This document shows positions 53,169 to 53,363 of a stretch of 53,363 nt of DNA, piece by piece. The notes under the pieces were generated by a model. That model saw nothing but the letters and a program-made list of their open reading frames with translations, had not been told where the DNA came from and did no database searches. A program made the position numbers and the translations under genes. The DNA comes from Anaerohalosphaeraceae bacterium (GTDB lineage: Bacteria > Planctomycetota > Phycisphaerae > Sedimentisphaerales > Anaerohalosphaeraceae): positions 1 to 53,363 of the forward strand of contig DAOSUR010000017.1 in the NCBI GenBank assembly GCA_035378985.1, written 5' to 3'. Every line of letters starts with the position of its first letter. Within the stretch, counting starts at the first letter, position 1.

Positions 53169-53363
53169 GTTTCAATCCCTTATTCATCAGGGGAAAAATG
53201 CAAGGTCTCCGAGTTCCGCTTCGTCATGTTCAGGAGGATAACACGAACAGTTTCAATCCCTTATTCATCAGGGGAAAAATGCAAGAAAAAGAAATTATGA
53301 AAGCAGGAGAACGTGTATGATTTTGGAGTTTCAATCCCTTATTCATCAGGGGAAAAATGCAAG
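53169..53363 (-). CRISPR. CRISPR array end (3 repeats, 2 spacers), continuing past the right edge
   Basis: Three identical 36-base repeats at 53169-53204, 53250-53285 and 53328-53363, starting GTTTCAATCCC and ending GAAAAATGCAAG, with an internal CCCT / AGGG stem. Spacers are 45 and 42 bases, unrelated to each other. On the minus strand the repeat ends ATTGAAAC, the usual 5' handle of type I/III crRNAs, so transcription is inferred to run leftwards with the leader outside the window and this edge being the trailer end. The third repeat ends exactly at the window edge, so the full array size is unknown. No cas genes are in the window. Confidence 0.95.

Noticed and set aside
1..53363. tRNA, rRNA, insertion sequence or integrase genes
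   Set aside because: I looked for T-loop consensus sequences, transposase DDE/HUH motifs and tyrosine-recombinase motifs and recognised none.

Overview
This window looks like part of the chromosome of a planctomycete of the Phycisphaerae type. That is an inference. It rests on two large secreted polysaccharide-degrading enzymes carrying dockerin-like modules (Asp-rich loops followed by 'LAxxWL' helices), long compact proteins of moderately high GC, and densely packed housekeeping operons. The organism can be read as a polysaccharide-degrading, probably fermentative bacterium (pectate lyase, GH43, GH2, phosphofructokinase, acetate kinase).

Layout. 1-7403: the end of transketolase, then a divergent pair of secreted plant-polysaccharide enzymes (a GH43 arabinanase-like enzyme and a PL1 pectate lyase). 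7578-9855: 6-phosphofructokinase, CoaB-like synthetase and orotate phosphoribosyltransferase. 9865-10524: a HEPN/MNT toxin-antitoxin module whose HEPN half is broken by an in-frame TGA. 10550-14496: a minus-strand operon (SDR, M50 protease, aldo/keto reductase, adenylosuccinate lyase). 14645-19109: M42 peptidase, a PilZ protein with no stop codon of its own, an anchored protein of unknown function, and thioredoxin reductase. 19408-23475: ParB with two canonical parS sites, then a tandem pair of HtrA-like proteins, one of them catalytically dead.

23885-27734 is an AT-rich island encoding a two-gene Gabija anti-phage system (GajA OLD-family nuclease and GajB UvrD-like helicase). A native-looking HNH nuclease gene and queA follow. 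29616-33109 holds small proteins, a lipoprotein, a membrane-anchored C39-like peptidase and a small membrane protein. 33280-35964 is a four-gene restriction-modification operon (controller, D12 adenine methylase, PD-(D/E)xK endonuclease, second methylase), overlapping or nearly abutting throughout, with a sharp change of base composition at the last overlap. 36439-46359 carries recJ, a MauE-thioredoxin fusion, ackA, an EamA transporter, a transglutaminase-like protein and a GH2 enzyme with an inserted discoidin domain. 46390-51349 encodes two hybrid histidine kinases; the longer one has Arg in place of the phospho-accepting His. A BASS-family transporter and then a CRISPR array (three repeats, running off the right edge) close the window.

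Common themes. There are four separate defence-type loci: Gabija, R-M, HEPN/MNT and CRISPR. A composite family of dispersed intergenic repeats sits beside two of them, in opposite orientations, next to the R-M operon at about 36.1 kb and next to the CRISPR array at about 52.7-53.1 kb. Several genes have degenerate catalytic sites beside an intact paralogue or partner (HtrA pair, kinase pair, HEPN toxin). No tRNA, rRNA, transposase or integrase was recognised. Strictly, no previously undescribed system is proven here. The best candidates for new biology are the R-M operon with its composite origin, the dead/active HtrA and kinase pairs, and the repeat cassette at the CRISPR edge.
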